Assembly (NCBI GenBank): GCA_965116945.1
Contig: OZ220734.1
Location: 1,488,001-1,552,000 of the forward strand
Origin: Plut-88900 sp965116945
Lineage (GTDB): Bacteria; Chloroflexota; Dehalococcoidia; Plut-88900
Direction of reading: 5' to 3'
DNA length: 64,000 nucleotides
Shown here piece by piece: positions 41,818-49,501 of the stretch. Each line of letters starts with the position of its first letter. Position 1 is the stretch's first letter. A program made the translations under genes and the position numbers. The notes beneath the pieces are model-generated. The model did no database searches and was not told the DNA's origin. It was given only the letters and a program-made list of their open reading frames with translations.

Positions 41818-41854
41818 CCCTCTCCCTTGATGGGAGAGGGCTAGGGTGAGGGTG
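41818..41854. repeat. CCCTCTCCC dispersed hairpin repeat
   Basis: CCCTCTCCC (41818-41826) and GGGAGAGGG (41832-41840) form a 9-bp stem, followed by the GGTGAGGGTGA motif. A partial copy (CCCTCTCCCTTAATG) lies just upstream at about 41755. This kind of short element is common between genes in many bacterial genomes. Confidence 0.6.
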
Positions 41855-42015
41855 ATTCGAATGCCAAGAGATCAGTCATGCAAAGCCCTCTTACTAAGGC
41901 CCTAAGGGTCGAAGATTTCGAAGATGCGCCTTTGGCGTGCGCCTAGCTGAAAGTCCGCCTTTGGCGGAGCGTGAGAGGGGGACCAGGGGGCTGAGGGTTC
42001 TTCTCCCAACCTTGC

Positions 42016-42068
42016 GTCATTCCTGCGGAGGCAGAGCCTGCCCCTGCGAAGGCAGGGGAATCCATCCC
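42016..42068. repeat. GTCATTCC...GAATCCATCC repeat, copy 1
   Basis: Begins GTCATTCCTGCGGAGGC and ends GGAATCCATCCC, with the hairpin CCCCTGC-GAAG-GCAGGGG (42041-42058). The same outer sequences occur twice more at 42745-42776 and 42790-42843. Confidence 0.6.
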
Positions 42069-42133
42069 TCCTGAATAATCGACTGCATCCTGGCAATCCA
42101 CCCTGCCCCCATCCCAGGGGTGAAATCTACCTC

Positions 42134-42162
42134 TTGACATATAAACACATACGTTCTATTAT
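42134..42162 (+). promoter_or_regulatory. Consensus promoter with no evident downstream ORF
   Basis: TTGACA (42134-42139), exactly 17 bp, then TATTAT (42157-42162). Thirty bases on is AAGGAGGA (42192-42199), but no ATG, GTG or TTG follows at proper distance. It may drive a small RNA, a decayed gene or the distant 52-codon gene at 43155. Confidence 0.6.
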
Positions 42163-42744
42163 ACCCACAAGTCTAGACCCCACACCAACCTTAAGGAGGA
42201 ACCAATTACCCAGGGAAGCCCACCCGACCCACCCGGTCCCGTGCCCCTTCCCTAACTTCCAGGCGATGGATGGTCCATCGACTCTATGCGGCATCAGGCC
42301 TCTCTATCGACGCCCTTGCCGATACGACGCCCCTTTCCCGGGCGTATACGCCTCGCCGACTTTACCCTCGTCGAGGAATTCCGCGAGTCTTCTGACTCGT
42401 TATGCAGGGCCTTAGTGCCCTTATGCGGCTCATTCCGCCCACGGCGGCTTCGAGCCGATATGCCGTCCCGCTCAGCGGTCGAGCGCTGATGCGGAGAGCG
42501 GATGTCCCCACGCTGAGACGCCCTCGACACCGGCAAGTCTCCCAAGGCATGCGTGAAGGGAATGGCAGGACAGCCGCCGATGTGAAACGTCCGCTATGGC
42601 GGACCACAAGCGTCGGCGTAGGTGCCATAGAGGTCCTGCATCCGAGTCCCGGACCTTCCATCGCCGACCCAAAACCCAACAGACAGAACAAGATGCAAAC
42701 CCAGACCCAACAACCGAACAACCTGGCCCCTCTCCCCACTCTCC

Positions 42745-42776
42745 GTCATTCCGGCCTCCGAGCCGGAATCCATCCC
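42745..42776. repeat. GTCATTCC...GAATCCATCC repeat, copy 2
   Basis: Compact copy with an 8-bp stem, ATTCCGGC (42748-42755) with GCCGGAAT (42762-42769), inside the shared outer sequences GTCATTCC and GGAATCCATCC. Confidence 0.6.
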
Positions 42777-42789
42777 CCCATTCCTACCC

Positions 42790-42843
42790 GTCACTCCCGA
42801 CCCCGATCGGGTCGAAGATGCGCCTATGGCGTGAATCCATCCC
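42790..42843. repeat. GTCACTCC...GAATCCATCC repeat, copy 3
   Basis: Starts GTCACTCCCGACCCC and ends GTGAATCCATCCC. Inside it, CGAAGATGCGCCTATGGCGTG is nearly the same as 41920-41939 (CGAAGATGCGCCTTTGGCGTG), linking it to the other end of the region. Confidence 0.55.
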
Positions 42844-42943
42844 AAGGGGCTAGGCCGGGTCCCGTAGGGGCGACCGGCGGGTCGCCCTCCCCGGTGCGGC
42901 ATGCAGGGTGAGGGTTTCCCTCCCGCGCAATCCCTCCAGGCGT

Positions 42944-42997
42944 CGTTCAATCAAAACAGCTACGAGTTCAATCAACGTTCAATCAATGTTCAATCAA
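42944..42997. repeat. Four phased GTTCAATCAA repeats
   Basis: GTTCAATCAA occurs at 42945, 42966, 42977 and 42988; the last three are contiguous 11-bp units. Start-to-start distances of 21, 11 and 11 bp keep all four on one face of the helix. The array lies about 155 bp ahead of the 52-codon gene at 43155 and looks like a multi-site protein-binding array. Confidence 0.7.
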
Positions 42998-43058
42998 AAT
43001 CCCCCCACAACTGGAGAAGACCCGCCGTGTCGCAAACCTGTCGGCCCGACGCACGGGC

Positions 43059-43088
43059 TTGACGCTCACGCTGTGGAATGCACAAAAT
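43059..43088 (+). promoter_or_regulatory. Possible promoter of the 52-codon gene
   Basis: TTGACG (43059-43064), 18-bp spacer and CAAAAT (43083-43088), about 65 bp ahead of the start at 43155. The match is moderate. Confidence 0.35.
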
Positions 43089-43154
43089 TATCGATGAAAA
43101 TCAGACCTCGGGGCCCGACCTCGGCCTCGCAGAAAGCACACAAAGGAGACCTAG

Positions 43155-43313
43155 ATGCCTCAGATAATAGTCAAACCCAATTCCGTCGCGCAGATTTCCC
43201 TGAAGCCTCTCCCCTTCATGCCGAGCATTCCGTTCAACATTACGAACGTGAGCAACGTGAACCTAAGGGTTACGGCCCAAGGCACCAACATCCAGCTAAA
43301 AGAAGCCGACTAG
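43155..43313 (+). CDS. Small protein of unknown function, 52 residues
   Basis: ATG at 43155 follows AAAGGAGA at good spacing, and the frame ends at TAG 43311. The protein starts MPQIIVKPNSVAQISLKPLP and continues through SIPFNITNVSNVNLRVTAQG to QLKEAD. It alternates hydrophobic and polar residues as in beta strands and has no membrane segment or cysteine. I recognise no family. It is isolated between a repeat-rich region with phased binding-type repeats and the etfBA promoter. Confidence 0.55.
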   Translation: MPQIIVKPNSVAQISLKPLPFMPSIPFNITNVSNVNLRVTAQGTNIQLKEAD

Positions 43314-43383
43314 CCAGCTTACACTTTCCTGATTTTCGGGGCTTTGCGGGTTGGCAGACACGTACAATAACCCCCGAATTCTA

Positions 43384-43413
43384 TTGACATGAAAATGGGG
43401 CCGGTGCTAAAAT
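43384..43413 (+). promoter_or_regulatory. etfBA promoter
   Basis: TTGACA (43384-43389), 18-bp spacer, TAAAAT (43408-43413): a strong sigma70-type promoter about 92 bp ahead of the etfB ATG. Confidence 0.75.
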
Positions 43414-43430
43414 TGTGACCGCAATCACAC
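43413..43430 (+). promoter_or_regulatory. Rex- or CRP-type operator at the etfBA start site
   Basis: TTGTGA-CCGCAA-TCACAC begins at the last base of the -10 box. It contains the perfect CRP/FNR dyad TGTGA-N6-TCACA (43414-43429) and matches 11 of 12 arm positions of the Rex site TTGTGA-N6-TCACAA. Its position over the expected start site suggests repression. Confidence 0.65.
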
Positions 43431-43504
43431 ACTTTCTGCAGCCCCGGAAAACGGCTCTTTTCACACCCAGTCCCGACCGTATGAAGGCGCGGAGGAAAAC
43501 GTAG

Positions 43505-44305
43505 ATGAACATTATCGTTTGTGTTAAGCAGGTACCCGATCCACAGATGCCGTTGGCCAGTTTCAGGATTGATCCTGCCACCAACAAATTGATTCCCGCC
43601 CCGGGAATCCCGCCCGTCATAAACGGCTATGATGAGCAGGCCGTAGAAGCGGCGCTCCGGTTGAAAGAGGGTGGCGACGCCAAGATAACAGTCCTCTCCA
43701 TGGGGACCAACCTGGTGTCTGATGTCATCAAGAAGCCCCTCTCCATGGGAGCCGACGAACTAGTCCTTCTCCAGGATGACGCCTTTGAAGACTCCGACGA
43801 CTACGCAACCGCCCGGGTGCTGGTTGCCGCCATCAACAAGATCGGCGATTTCGATATCGTCATCTGCGGGCGACAGTCCTCGGACTTCGACACGGGCATC
43901 GTTGGCGCGGGCGTGGCAGAACTCCTGGGAATTCCCATCGTGCCCATAATCAGAGACGTGAAGATGGTCGACGGTACTGTCAGGATCGAAAGGGTGGTCG
44001 CTGATGGCTACGAGGTAGTCGAGGCGGCGCCCCCGGTGCTGGTAACGGTAAGCAACGAGCTTGGTGAGCCCCGTTACCCGACCCTCCGCGGCATCATGGC
44101 AGCGGGCCGGAAGCAACCCACCGTGTGGTCGGCCGCCGACCTAGGGATCGATGCCTCGGAGACCGGGGTCTCGGGTTCCAAAGTGAAAATCATGAAACTC
44201 TTCCAGCCCGAGAAAGTCTCCCAGTGTGAGTTTATCGAGGGTGACAGCCCCGCCGAGATCGGCGCGAACCTTGCTCTCAAGCTCCGGGAAGACAAAGTTA
44301 TCTAA
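43505..44305 (+). CDS. etfB: Electron transfer flavoprotein beta subunit
   Basis: 266 residues of the FixA/EtfB family, accepting electrons from acyl-CoA dehydrogenases. It begins NIIVCVKQVPDPQMPLASFR and has GYDEQAVEAALRLKEGGDAK, DYATARVLVAAINKIGDFD and the adenine-nucleotide contact GRQSSDFDTGIVG. The C-terminal PTLRGIMAAGRK matches the family. GGAGG lies nine bases before the ATG. It is 36 bp from etfA. Confidence 0.95.
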   Translation: MNIIVCVKQVPDPQMPLASFRIDPATNKLIPAPGIPPVINGYDEQAVEAALRLKEGGDAKITVLSMGTNLVSDVIKKPLSMGADELVLLQDDAFEDSDDYATARVLVAAINKIGDFDIVICGRQSSDFDTGIVGAGVAELLGIPIVPIIRDVKMVDGTVRIERVVADGYEVVEAAPPVLVTVSNELGEPRYPTLRGIMAAGRKQPTVWSAADLGIDASETGVSGSKVKIMKLFQPEKVSQCEFIEGDSPAEIGANLALKLREDKVI

Positions 44306-44341
44306 ACATCTCAATCCGTACTTTTCAGGAGGGTCTTACAA

Positions 44342-45346
44342 ATGGCGGAGAATAGTGGAATCCTGGTGTTTGGCGAAGTCGCCGATGACGGATTGAGTGG
44401 GACCACCAAGGAACTTCTGGGCAAGGCCTCCGAAATGGCCGGCACCCTCGGTGAAAGCATAATCGGCGTACTAGCCGGAGCCGGAGCAAAAGCTGCTGCG
44501 CAGGAAATGATTGCCCACGGCGCTTCCAAGGTTTACTGTGCTGAGGGAGGCGCTCTTGATGCCTACGACTCCGAGGTGTACACCTCGGCCCTTCAAGGTC
44601 TTGTTGGTGAGGTCTCTCCGTCTATTCTGCTAATGAGTCATTCGGAGATCGGCCGGGACCTGGGCCCCAGGCTAGCCTTCCGGCTCGACACTGGCATCGG
44701 CACAGACTGCACCGACCTAAACATCGATAGTGAGACCAACCTGATGGTACAGACCCGACCGGTCTACGGTGGGAACGCACAGGCCCAGGTTGTTGTTGAA
44801 GACTCCACCCCTCAGATGGCCACCGTCCGGGCCAAGACCCTCCAGCCTTCGGAATACGACGGCTCCGCAACCGGAGAGATAGTAGACTGGCAGCCCTCCG
44901 TGGATGCATCAGCGTCCAGGACCAAGGTGGTAGACCGGGTCAAGGCTGAAGCCAGCGGTATGAAGCTGGAAGAGGCTCCCGCCATCATCGCGGGCGGTAG
45001 GGGAGTCGGCAGCTCCGAAGCCTTCGACGAATTGGCAGAGATAGCCGGCACTCTCGGCGGCCTTGTGGGCGCCACAAGGGCAGCGTGCGACTCCGGCTAC
45101 ATATCCCCCTCGGTACAGATAGGCATCACCGGTCGGGTTGTTAGCCCCGACCTGTACATCGCAGTAGCTCTTTCGGGCGCGAGCCAGCACATGTCGGGCT
45201 GTCTCGGGTCAAAGGTCATAGTGGCCGTCAACAAAGACCCTGACGCCAACGTCTTCAAGGACTCCAGGTACGGCGCCGTCGGGGACTTCAAGCAAGTGAT
45301 GACGGCCTTTCACGAAAAGTGCAAAGAGCTGCTGGCGTCTTCGTAA
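44342..45346 (+). CDS. etfA: Electron transfer flavoprotein alpha subunit
   Basis: 334 residues of the FixB/EtfA family. The C-terminal FAD-binding domain is clear: GRGVGSSEAFDELAEIA, GATRAACDSGYISPSVQIG, ALSGASQHMSG and INKDPDANVF-type AVNKDPDANVFKDSRYGAVGDF split across the end. The N-terminal half has SHSEIGRDLGPRLAFRLDTG. AGGAGG precedes the ATG. It partners etfB and most likely serves the acyl-CoA dehydrogenase at 7.6 kb and others elsewhere; no ETF-quinone oxidoreductase is in the window. Confidence 0.95.
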   Translation: MAENSGILVFGEVADDGLSGTTKELLGKASEMAGTLGESIIGVLAGAGAKAAAQEMIAHGASKVYCAEGGALDAYDSEVYTSALQGLVGEVSPSILLMSHSEIGRDLGPRLAFRLDTGIGTDCTDLNIDSETNLMVQTRPVYGGNAQAQVVVEDSTPQMATVRAKTLQPSEYDGSATGEIVDWQPSVDASASRTKVVDRVKAEASGMKLEEAPAIIAGGRGVGSSEAFDELAEIAGTLGGLVGATRAACDSGYISPSVQIGITGRVVSPDLYIAVALSGASQHMSGCLGSKVIVAVNKDPDANVFKDSRYGAVGDFKQVMTAFHEKCKELLASS

Positions 45347-45385
45347 CTCGGTTTCCCTGGTCCCCTAGCAGGCAGGAGGGAACAG

Positions 45386-45823
45386 ATGGACGGTGAATAC
45401 CGCATCGATCTGGACGAGATAGCTACGACCATTGAGTCTTCCGACGTGATTTCGATACTCTTCCCCATGCTCCGTAAGTCCCTGGTCCTGGACACGCGTT
45501 CAGACCTGGAGGACGGCCCCATGGCCCGAGTCGTGCCCATGGCCGAATCCGTAGACGACCGCCTGCGTTCGATTAAACGTATGCGTCCCCGGTTCCCCCG
45601 CCCCGAGAGCGTCACGGTGATCCCATGGCCGAAGCAGGTAAAGAGCCTGAAACGGTTGGGGCTCTGGGGCAAAATTCTCGAGCGCATGATGATCACCGGC
45701 AACGCGGAGATTATCGGAAAATGCAACAGCTGCTACGAGAAGCTGCTGGAGCTGGACGCCGAGGAATTGGCCGCAGTTATCACGGGCAAGAACTACTACA
45801 CCCTCTGGGAAGCTCCTAAATAG
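45386..45823 (+). CDS. Conserved-looking hypothetical protein after etfA
   Basis: 145 residues; I do not recognise a family. AGGAGG sits eight bases before the ATG, and it lies 39 bp after etfA, so it is probably the third gene of the etf operon. The N terminus is acidic and helical; the middle is basic (DDRLRSIKRMRPRFPRPESV); the C-terminal part has two cysteines (GKCNSCYEKLL) in a CxxC, perhaps metal- or redox-active. No membrane segment. A strong terminator follows. Confidence 0.75.
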   Translation: MDGEYRIDLDEIATTIESSDVISILFPMLRKSLVLDTRSDLEDGPMARVVPMAESVDDRLRSIKRMRPRFPRPESVTVIPWPKQVKSLKRLGLWGKILERMMITGNAEIIGKCNSCYEKLLELDAEELAAVITGKNYYTLWEAPK

Positions 45824-45845
45824 ACTGAAGAGCAGTATGAATAAC

Positions 45846-45880
45846 AAGAGGGGCGGCTCCATGAGCCGCCCCTCTTCTTT
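45846..45880. terminator. Bidirectional terminator between etf operon and EF-G-like gene
   Basis: A perfect 14-bp stem, AAGAGGGGCGGCTC (45846-45859) with GAGCCGCCCCTCTT (45863-45876), 3-nt loop, followed by CTTTT. It separates the convergent hypothetical gene and the EF-G-like gene. Confidence 0.88.
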
Positions 45881-45906
45881 TCCGAAGTACAATCTGAAAC
45901 GCAGAC

Positions 45907-47970
45907 CTATGCGTTCTTGCTCTGCACCTGTTCCACTATCTTCTGTGTGAGGTGTGCCGGCACTTCTTCGTACCGGGCGAATTCCGTGGCATAAGCCCCT
46001 CGGCCCTGGGTGATCGACCTGAGGTCCACGGCGTAGCGGATTATTTCGGCTTGCGGCACTTCCACCTCTATGACTGTCCTGCCGTTCTGGGGTTCCATCC
46101 CCAGCACCCTGCCCCGCTTGGTATTCAGGTCGCCAATCACATCTCCGGTATAAGTGTCGGGCACGGACACCTTCATGTTCATGACCGGCTCAAGTAGTGC
46201 GGGGTTGCCCTGGTTGGCGCCCTTCTTGAACGCCTGGACAGCCGCAATCTTGAAGGACATGTCCGACGAGTCGACCGGATGCGAACTGCCATCGTACAGG
46301 GTGACTTTAACGTCGACCATCGGGAAATCTGTGAGCACCCCACCCTGCGCTGCTTCCATTACTCCCTTCTCAACCGCGGGAATGTAGTTCTTCGGCACGT
46401 TACCCCCGACCACCTTCTGGGCGAACTCTATTCCTGAACCCGGTGGCATAGGCTCCATTTGGATCATGACGTGTCCGTACTGCCCGTGGCCACCGGTCTG
46501 TTTCTTGTGCTTGTATTCAGCCTTAGTGGACATGGTGATGGTCTCTTTGTACGGGATGCGAGGAATCTCGGTGACCACCTCCACGGAGAATTTCCGGGCC
46601 AGCTTTTGCAGAGTAGTGTCTATATGGGCCTCACCCATTCCCCAGAGAAGCATTTCACCCGTATCAGGGTGGGTTTCCAGTTTCAGGGTCGGGTCTTCTT
46701 CCACCAACCGGGTGAGAGACGAGCCGAGTTTGTCGATATCAGACTTGGACTTGGCGGTTACTGCAACTGATAAAGGTGCAGCGGGGAATTCGATGCCGCC
46801 CAGATCCAGGGGACGGTCGCGATTGCACAGAGTGTCACCACTGCTGGTGTCGGACAGTTTGGCTACGGCCCCTATGTCGCCTGTCACGACCTCCGCTACA
46901 TTGTCCTGGGACTTGCCTCTGGGCATGAACAGCTGGCTGATCTTCTCCGCCGAGCTCTTTGTCGCGTTCCACACCTGCGAGTCGCTGTGGAGGGTGTTGG
47001 AGTAGACCCGGAAGTAGGACAGCTTCCCGACAAACGGGTCTGCAGAAGTCTTGAAAACGGAGGCAGCCAACGGTCCGCTCTGATCACCGTCCAGGGTAAT
47101 CGTTTCTTCGGAACCCAGGTCCTGGGCCTCCATACCGCCGTTGGCGCCTGGGGAAGGCATGTAAGCGCTGATGCTGTCCATCACGCCCTTAACGCCGCTG
47201 TTGTTCAAGGCGGAGCCGGCTACAACCGGGACTATCTCACCCGATTTTACTCCCTCAGCCAACCCGTTCAGAAGCTCCTCTTCGGTGAGTTCCTCACCCT
47301 CCAGGAACTTCATGGTCAGCTCTTCATCGGACTCGGCTATGGCCTCTGCCAGGGAGTCTCGCAAATCCTGGGCTTCATCGGCCATTTCGGCCGGAATGTC
47401 CATGTCCTCGCCATCAGGGCCCTTGGCCTTCATACTGATGAGGTCGATGACTCCCCTGAAATCCGACTCCGCTCCTATGGGCAATTGGATTGCGACGCAT
47501 TTCCTGCCAAATCGCTCCCTCAAAGTTCCGAGAACGCCGTTGAAGCTGGCGTTTTCCCTGTCGATCTTGTTTAGCAGGATCATCGTCGGAAGCCCGCGCC
47601 CCGTCACCTCCGCCCACATGAGTTCCGTGCCTACCTCGATTCCCGAAGCTGCACAGATTACAAGCAAAGCGGAGTCCGCTACCTTGAGGGCCGCAACAAC
47701 TTCCCCGATGAAGTCGGCGTAACCGGGCGTGTCGATCAGGTTGACCTTGGTGTCGTTCCACTCGTAGGGAAGTATGGTCAGTTGGACACTGCCGCCGCGG
47801 CGCACCTCCTCGGGTTCGTAGTCGGAAGTCGTGTTCCCGTCTTCCACCTTGCCCAACCGGGTCGCGTGGCCCGCATTGAAGAGCATGGCCTCGGAAAGGG
47901 AGGTCTTACCTGCTCCACTGTGGGACAACAGAACAACGTTTCTTATCGCCTCGGTCTTGTAGGTCTGCAT
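45907..47970 (-). CDS. Elongation factor G-like GTPase (EF-G2 type paralogue)
   Basis: 687 residues from the ATG at 47970 (MQTYKTEAIRNVVLLSHSG). All five EF-G domains are present: G1 SHSGAGKTS (16-24), G3 DTPGYADF, G4 NKIDR, and domain IV with GGHGQYGHVMIQMEP. It differs from the fusA product at 26.9 kb: G1 has SGAGKTS in place of IDAGKTT, and switch I lacks the ERGITI motif, being replaced by VRRGGSVQLTI. Such paralogues are found in mycobacteria, Thermus and Chloroflexota, with poorly known roles. The upstream 34 open codons are not conserved. Confidence 0.88.
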   Translation of the reverse strand: MQTYKTEAIRNVVLLSHSGAGKTSLSEAMLFNAGHATRLGKVEDGNTTSDYEPEEVRRGGSVQLTILPYEWNDTKVNLIDTPGYADFIGEVVAALKVADSALLVICAASGIEVGTELMWAEVTGRGLPTMILLNKIDRENASFNGVLGTLRERFGRKCVAIQLPIGAESDFRGVIDLISMKAKGPDGEDMDIPAEMADEAQDLRDSLAEAIAESDEELTMKFLEGEELTEEELLNGLAEGVKSGEIVPVVAGSALNNSGVKGVMDSISAYMPSPGANGGMEAQDLGSEETITLDGDQSGPLAASVFKTSADPFVGKLSYFRVYSNTLHSDSQVWNATKSSAEKISQLFMPRGKSQDNVAEVVTGDIGAVAKLSDTSSGDTLCNRDRPLDLGGIEFPAAPLSVAVTAKSKSDIDKLGSSLTRLVEEDPTLKLETHPDTGEMLLWGMGEAHIDTTLQKLARKFSVEVVTEIPRIPYKETITMSTKAEYKHKKQTGGHGQYGHVMIQMEPMPPGSGIEFAQKVVGGNVPKNYIPAVEKGVMEAAQGGVLTDFPMVDVKVTLYDGSSHPVDSSDMSFKIAAVQAFKKGANQGNPALLEPVMNMKVSVPDTYTGDVIGDLNTKRGRVLGMEPQNGRTVIEVEVPQAEIIRYAVDLRSITQGRGAYATEFARYEEVPAHLTQKIVEQVQSKNA

Positions 47971-48121
47971 ACCGTAAAGGCCTCCCCCATGCCTGTGGAT
48001 AACTGTCATTGTAGGTAAAGCTCCCAACCCCTGCAACAACCCCCCACCCTTCCCTATCCAATAGCGTTTCAATAAGGGGTGCTATCCTGAATGTAACCAT
48101 CTATCGCCTCAAGTGACACCC

Positions 48122-49411
48122 ATGTTCAGAATTCCACAAATACACGAAAACTTGCGCTGGTTGTTCAAGCTTGCACGCGCCCTATCGTTGCTTGCCGGTC
48201 TCGTTTTGCTGGCGACTTACATACCATCGGGGCCCCAGGCCCGAGATGACATCGGCACCGTAATTCACGGCAACGACCATGACATCCTGGGTTGGGAGTT
48301 TCGCAACTTCTTTGACAAGTGGCTTTCCAGGGGCGCATCGATATTCAGAGACGACCCTGCTGAGGAGGATGTTATTGCTGAGGTGCGGGAATTTGCACGC
48401 CTGACAGGTGAGATAAACCGATTCGACGGAGTCATCAATCGTGCCGTGACCACGGGAAAACCCGTGTCGGAATTGGAGGATGAGAAGGCCGAACTGGTCC
48501 GGCAAAGAGACGATCTGGAGGCCCGAGTGGAGGAGATGATAGAGGCTCAGATAAGCGGCGTGCTGGCCGAAGAGGGTTTCTCCTGGCAGATTAAATTCCT
48601 GGATGCCGATGGCTATCTGTTTCCACCCGTAGACTTCAAGTACGAAGATTCACCGCCTGTGCTGGTGATTTCACCTCGGGAGCGCATTGAACTGGAGTCC
48701 ACCCGACTTCTCACTCCCGGATTAAGTGTTGGAGAAAGGCAGGACATAGAAAAGGACGTAGAGGTATTGGATAAGGACTATTCCGCCCTCGTCGTAAACA
48801 CAGGGGGAATAGCAACATTCCCGGCGGTTGTCGGGGCTTCTGCAAATCTGCAATACACTCTCCGCACCGTAGCCCACGAATGGGTCCACCACTACCTGAT
48901 CTTCTACCCTCTTGGACGAAATTACTGGTCCTCCAGTGAGATGGTCACCATCAACGAGACTGTTGCCAACATCGCCGGAGATGAGATTGGCGATGCAGTT
49001 TATGAGAGGTATTACGAAGAAAAAAAGACTCCATCGAGCACCCCAACTCCACCCCCAGAATCCACCCCCGCCCCGACACCGGAACCTCCTGCATTCAGCT
49101 TTAACCGTGAAATGCGAGAAACGCGTCTAGAGGCGGACCGTCTCCTTGCCGAAGGCCAAATTGCGGAGGCAGAGGCGTATATGGAAGATAGACGCATGCT
49201 CTTGGCAGACAACGGCTATTTTCTCCGCAAGCTTAACCAGGCATATTTCGCTTTCCATGGCTCCTATGCAGACCGCCCAACCGCCGTAAGCCCCATCGGG
49301 GGCCAGGTGCGGCAGGTCAGGGAGCAGAGTGCGTCCCTCAAGGAGTTCATTGACACCATGGCCCGGGTCTCCAGCCATGAAGACCTGATCAGGCTCGTCA
49401 GAGATAAATAG
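48122..49411 (+). CDS. Membrane-anchored gluzincin-like protein
   Basis: About 429 residues; the family is not recognised. One hydrophobic segment near the N terminus (LARALSLLAGLVLLATYI) should anchor it, with the rest outside the membrane. A coiled-coil-prone stretch (about 85-150) comes first. HEWVHH (HExxH) lies near residue 253 and NETVAN follows 22 residues later, whose Glu could be the third zinc ligand, as in gluzincins. Then comes a Pro/Thr/Ser-rich linker and a helical C-terminal domain. GTG 48113 is an alternative start; neither has a clear ribosome-binding site. Confidence 0.7.
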   Translation: MFRIPQIHENLRWLFKLARALSLLAGLVLLATYIPSGPQARDDIGTVIHGNDHDILGWEFRNFFDKWLSRGASIFRDDPAEEDVIAEVREFARLTGEINRFDGVINRAVTTGKPVSELEDEKAELVRQRDDLEARVEEMIEAQISGVLAEEGFSWQIKFLDADGYLFPPVDFKYEDSPPVLVISPRERIELESTRLLTPGLSVGERQDIEKDVEVLDKDYSALVVNTGGIATFPAVVGASANLQYTLRTVAHEWVHHYLIFYPLGRNYWSSSEMVTINETVANIAGDEIGDAVYERYYEEKKTPSSTPTPPPESTPAPTPEPPAFSFNREMRETRLEADRLLAEGQIAEAEAYMEDRRMLLADNGYFLRKLNQAYFAFHGSYADRPTAVSPIGGQVRQVREQSASLKEFIDTMARVSSHEDLIRLVRDK

Positions 49412-49501
49412 TCAGCCGCGGTGCATTCGAAAGCTGCTGTAGTAAACTCTCTCCGCCGATGTACGAGAGGTGGAGCCTGATGCTCCCCAAAGGAGGACAA
49501 A

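Larger units (their letters stand above)
41613..43154. other. Repeat-rich intergenic region without convincing genes
   Basis: About 1.5 kb between the dehydrogenase and the 52-codon gene at 43155. Open frames here overlap on both strands, lack homology signals and ribosome-binding sites, and some are the translated form of dispersed repeats (peptides with AGMT). It holds hairpin repeats, two promoter-like sequences and a phased repeat array, listed separately. Confidence 0.6.

Noticed and set aside
41943..42140. Minus-strand frame with a good AGGAGG and an AGMT peptide
   Set aside because: The AGMT-type peptide is the known translated form of the GTCATTCC repeat family, so the frame is repeat-derived.
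42294..42911. Several overlapping 80-170 codon frames on both strands
   Set aside because: High GC without stops produces them; none has a ribosome-binding site or protein-like pattern, and all compete for the same bases.
42944..42997. Phased repeats as a CRISPR array
   Set aside because: Units are only 10-11 bp with almost no spacers; CRISPR repeats are longer with unique spacers, and no cas genes are present.
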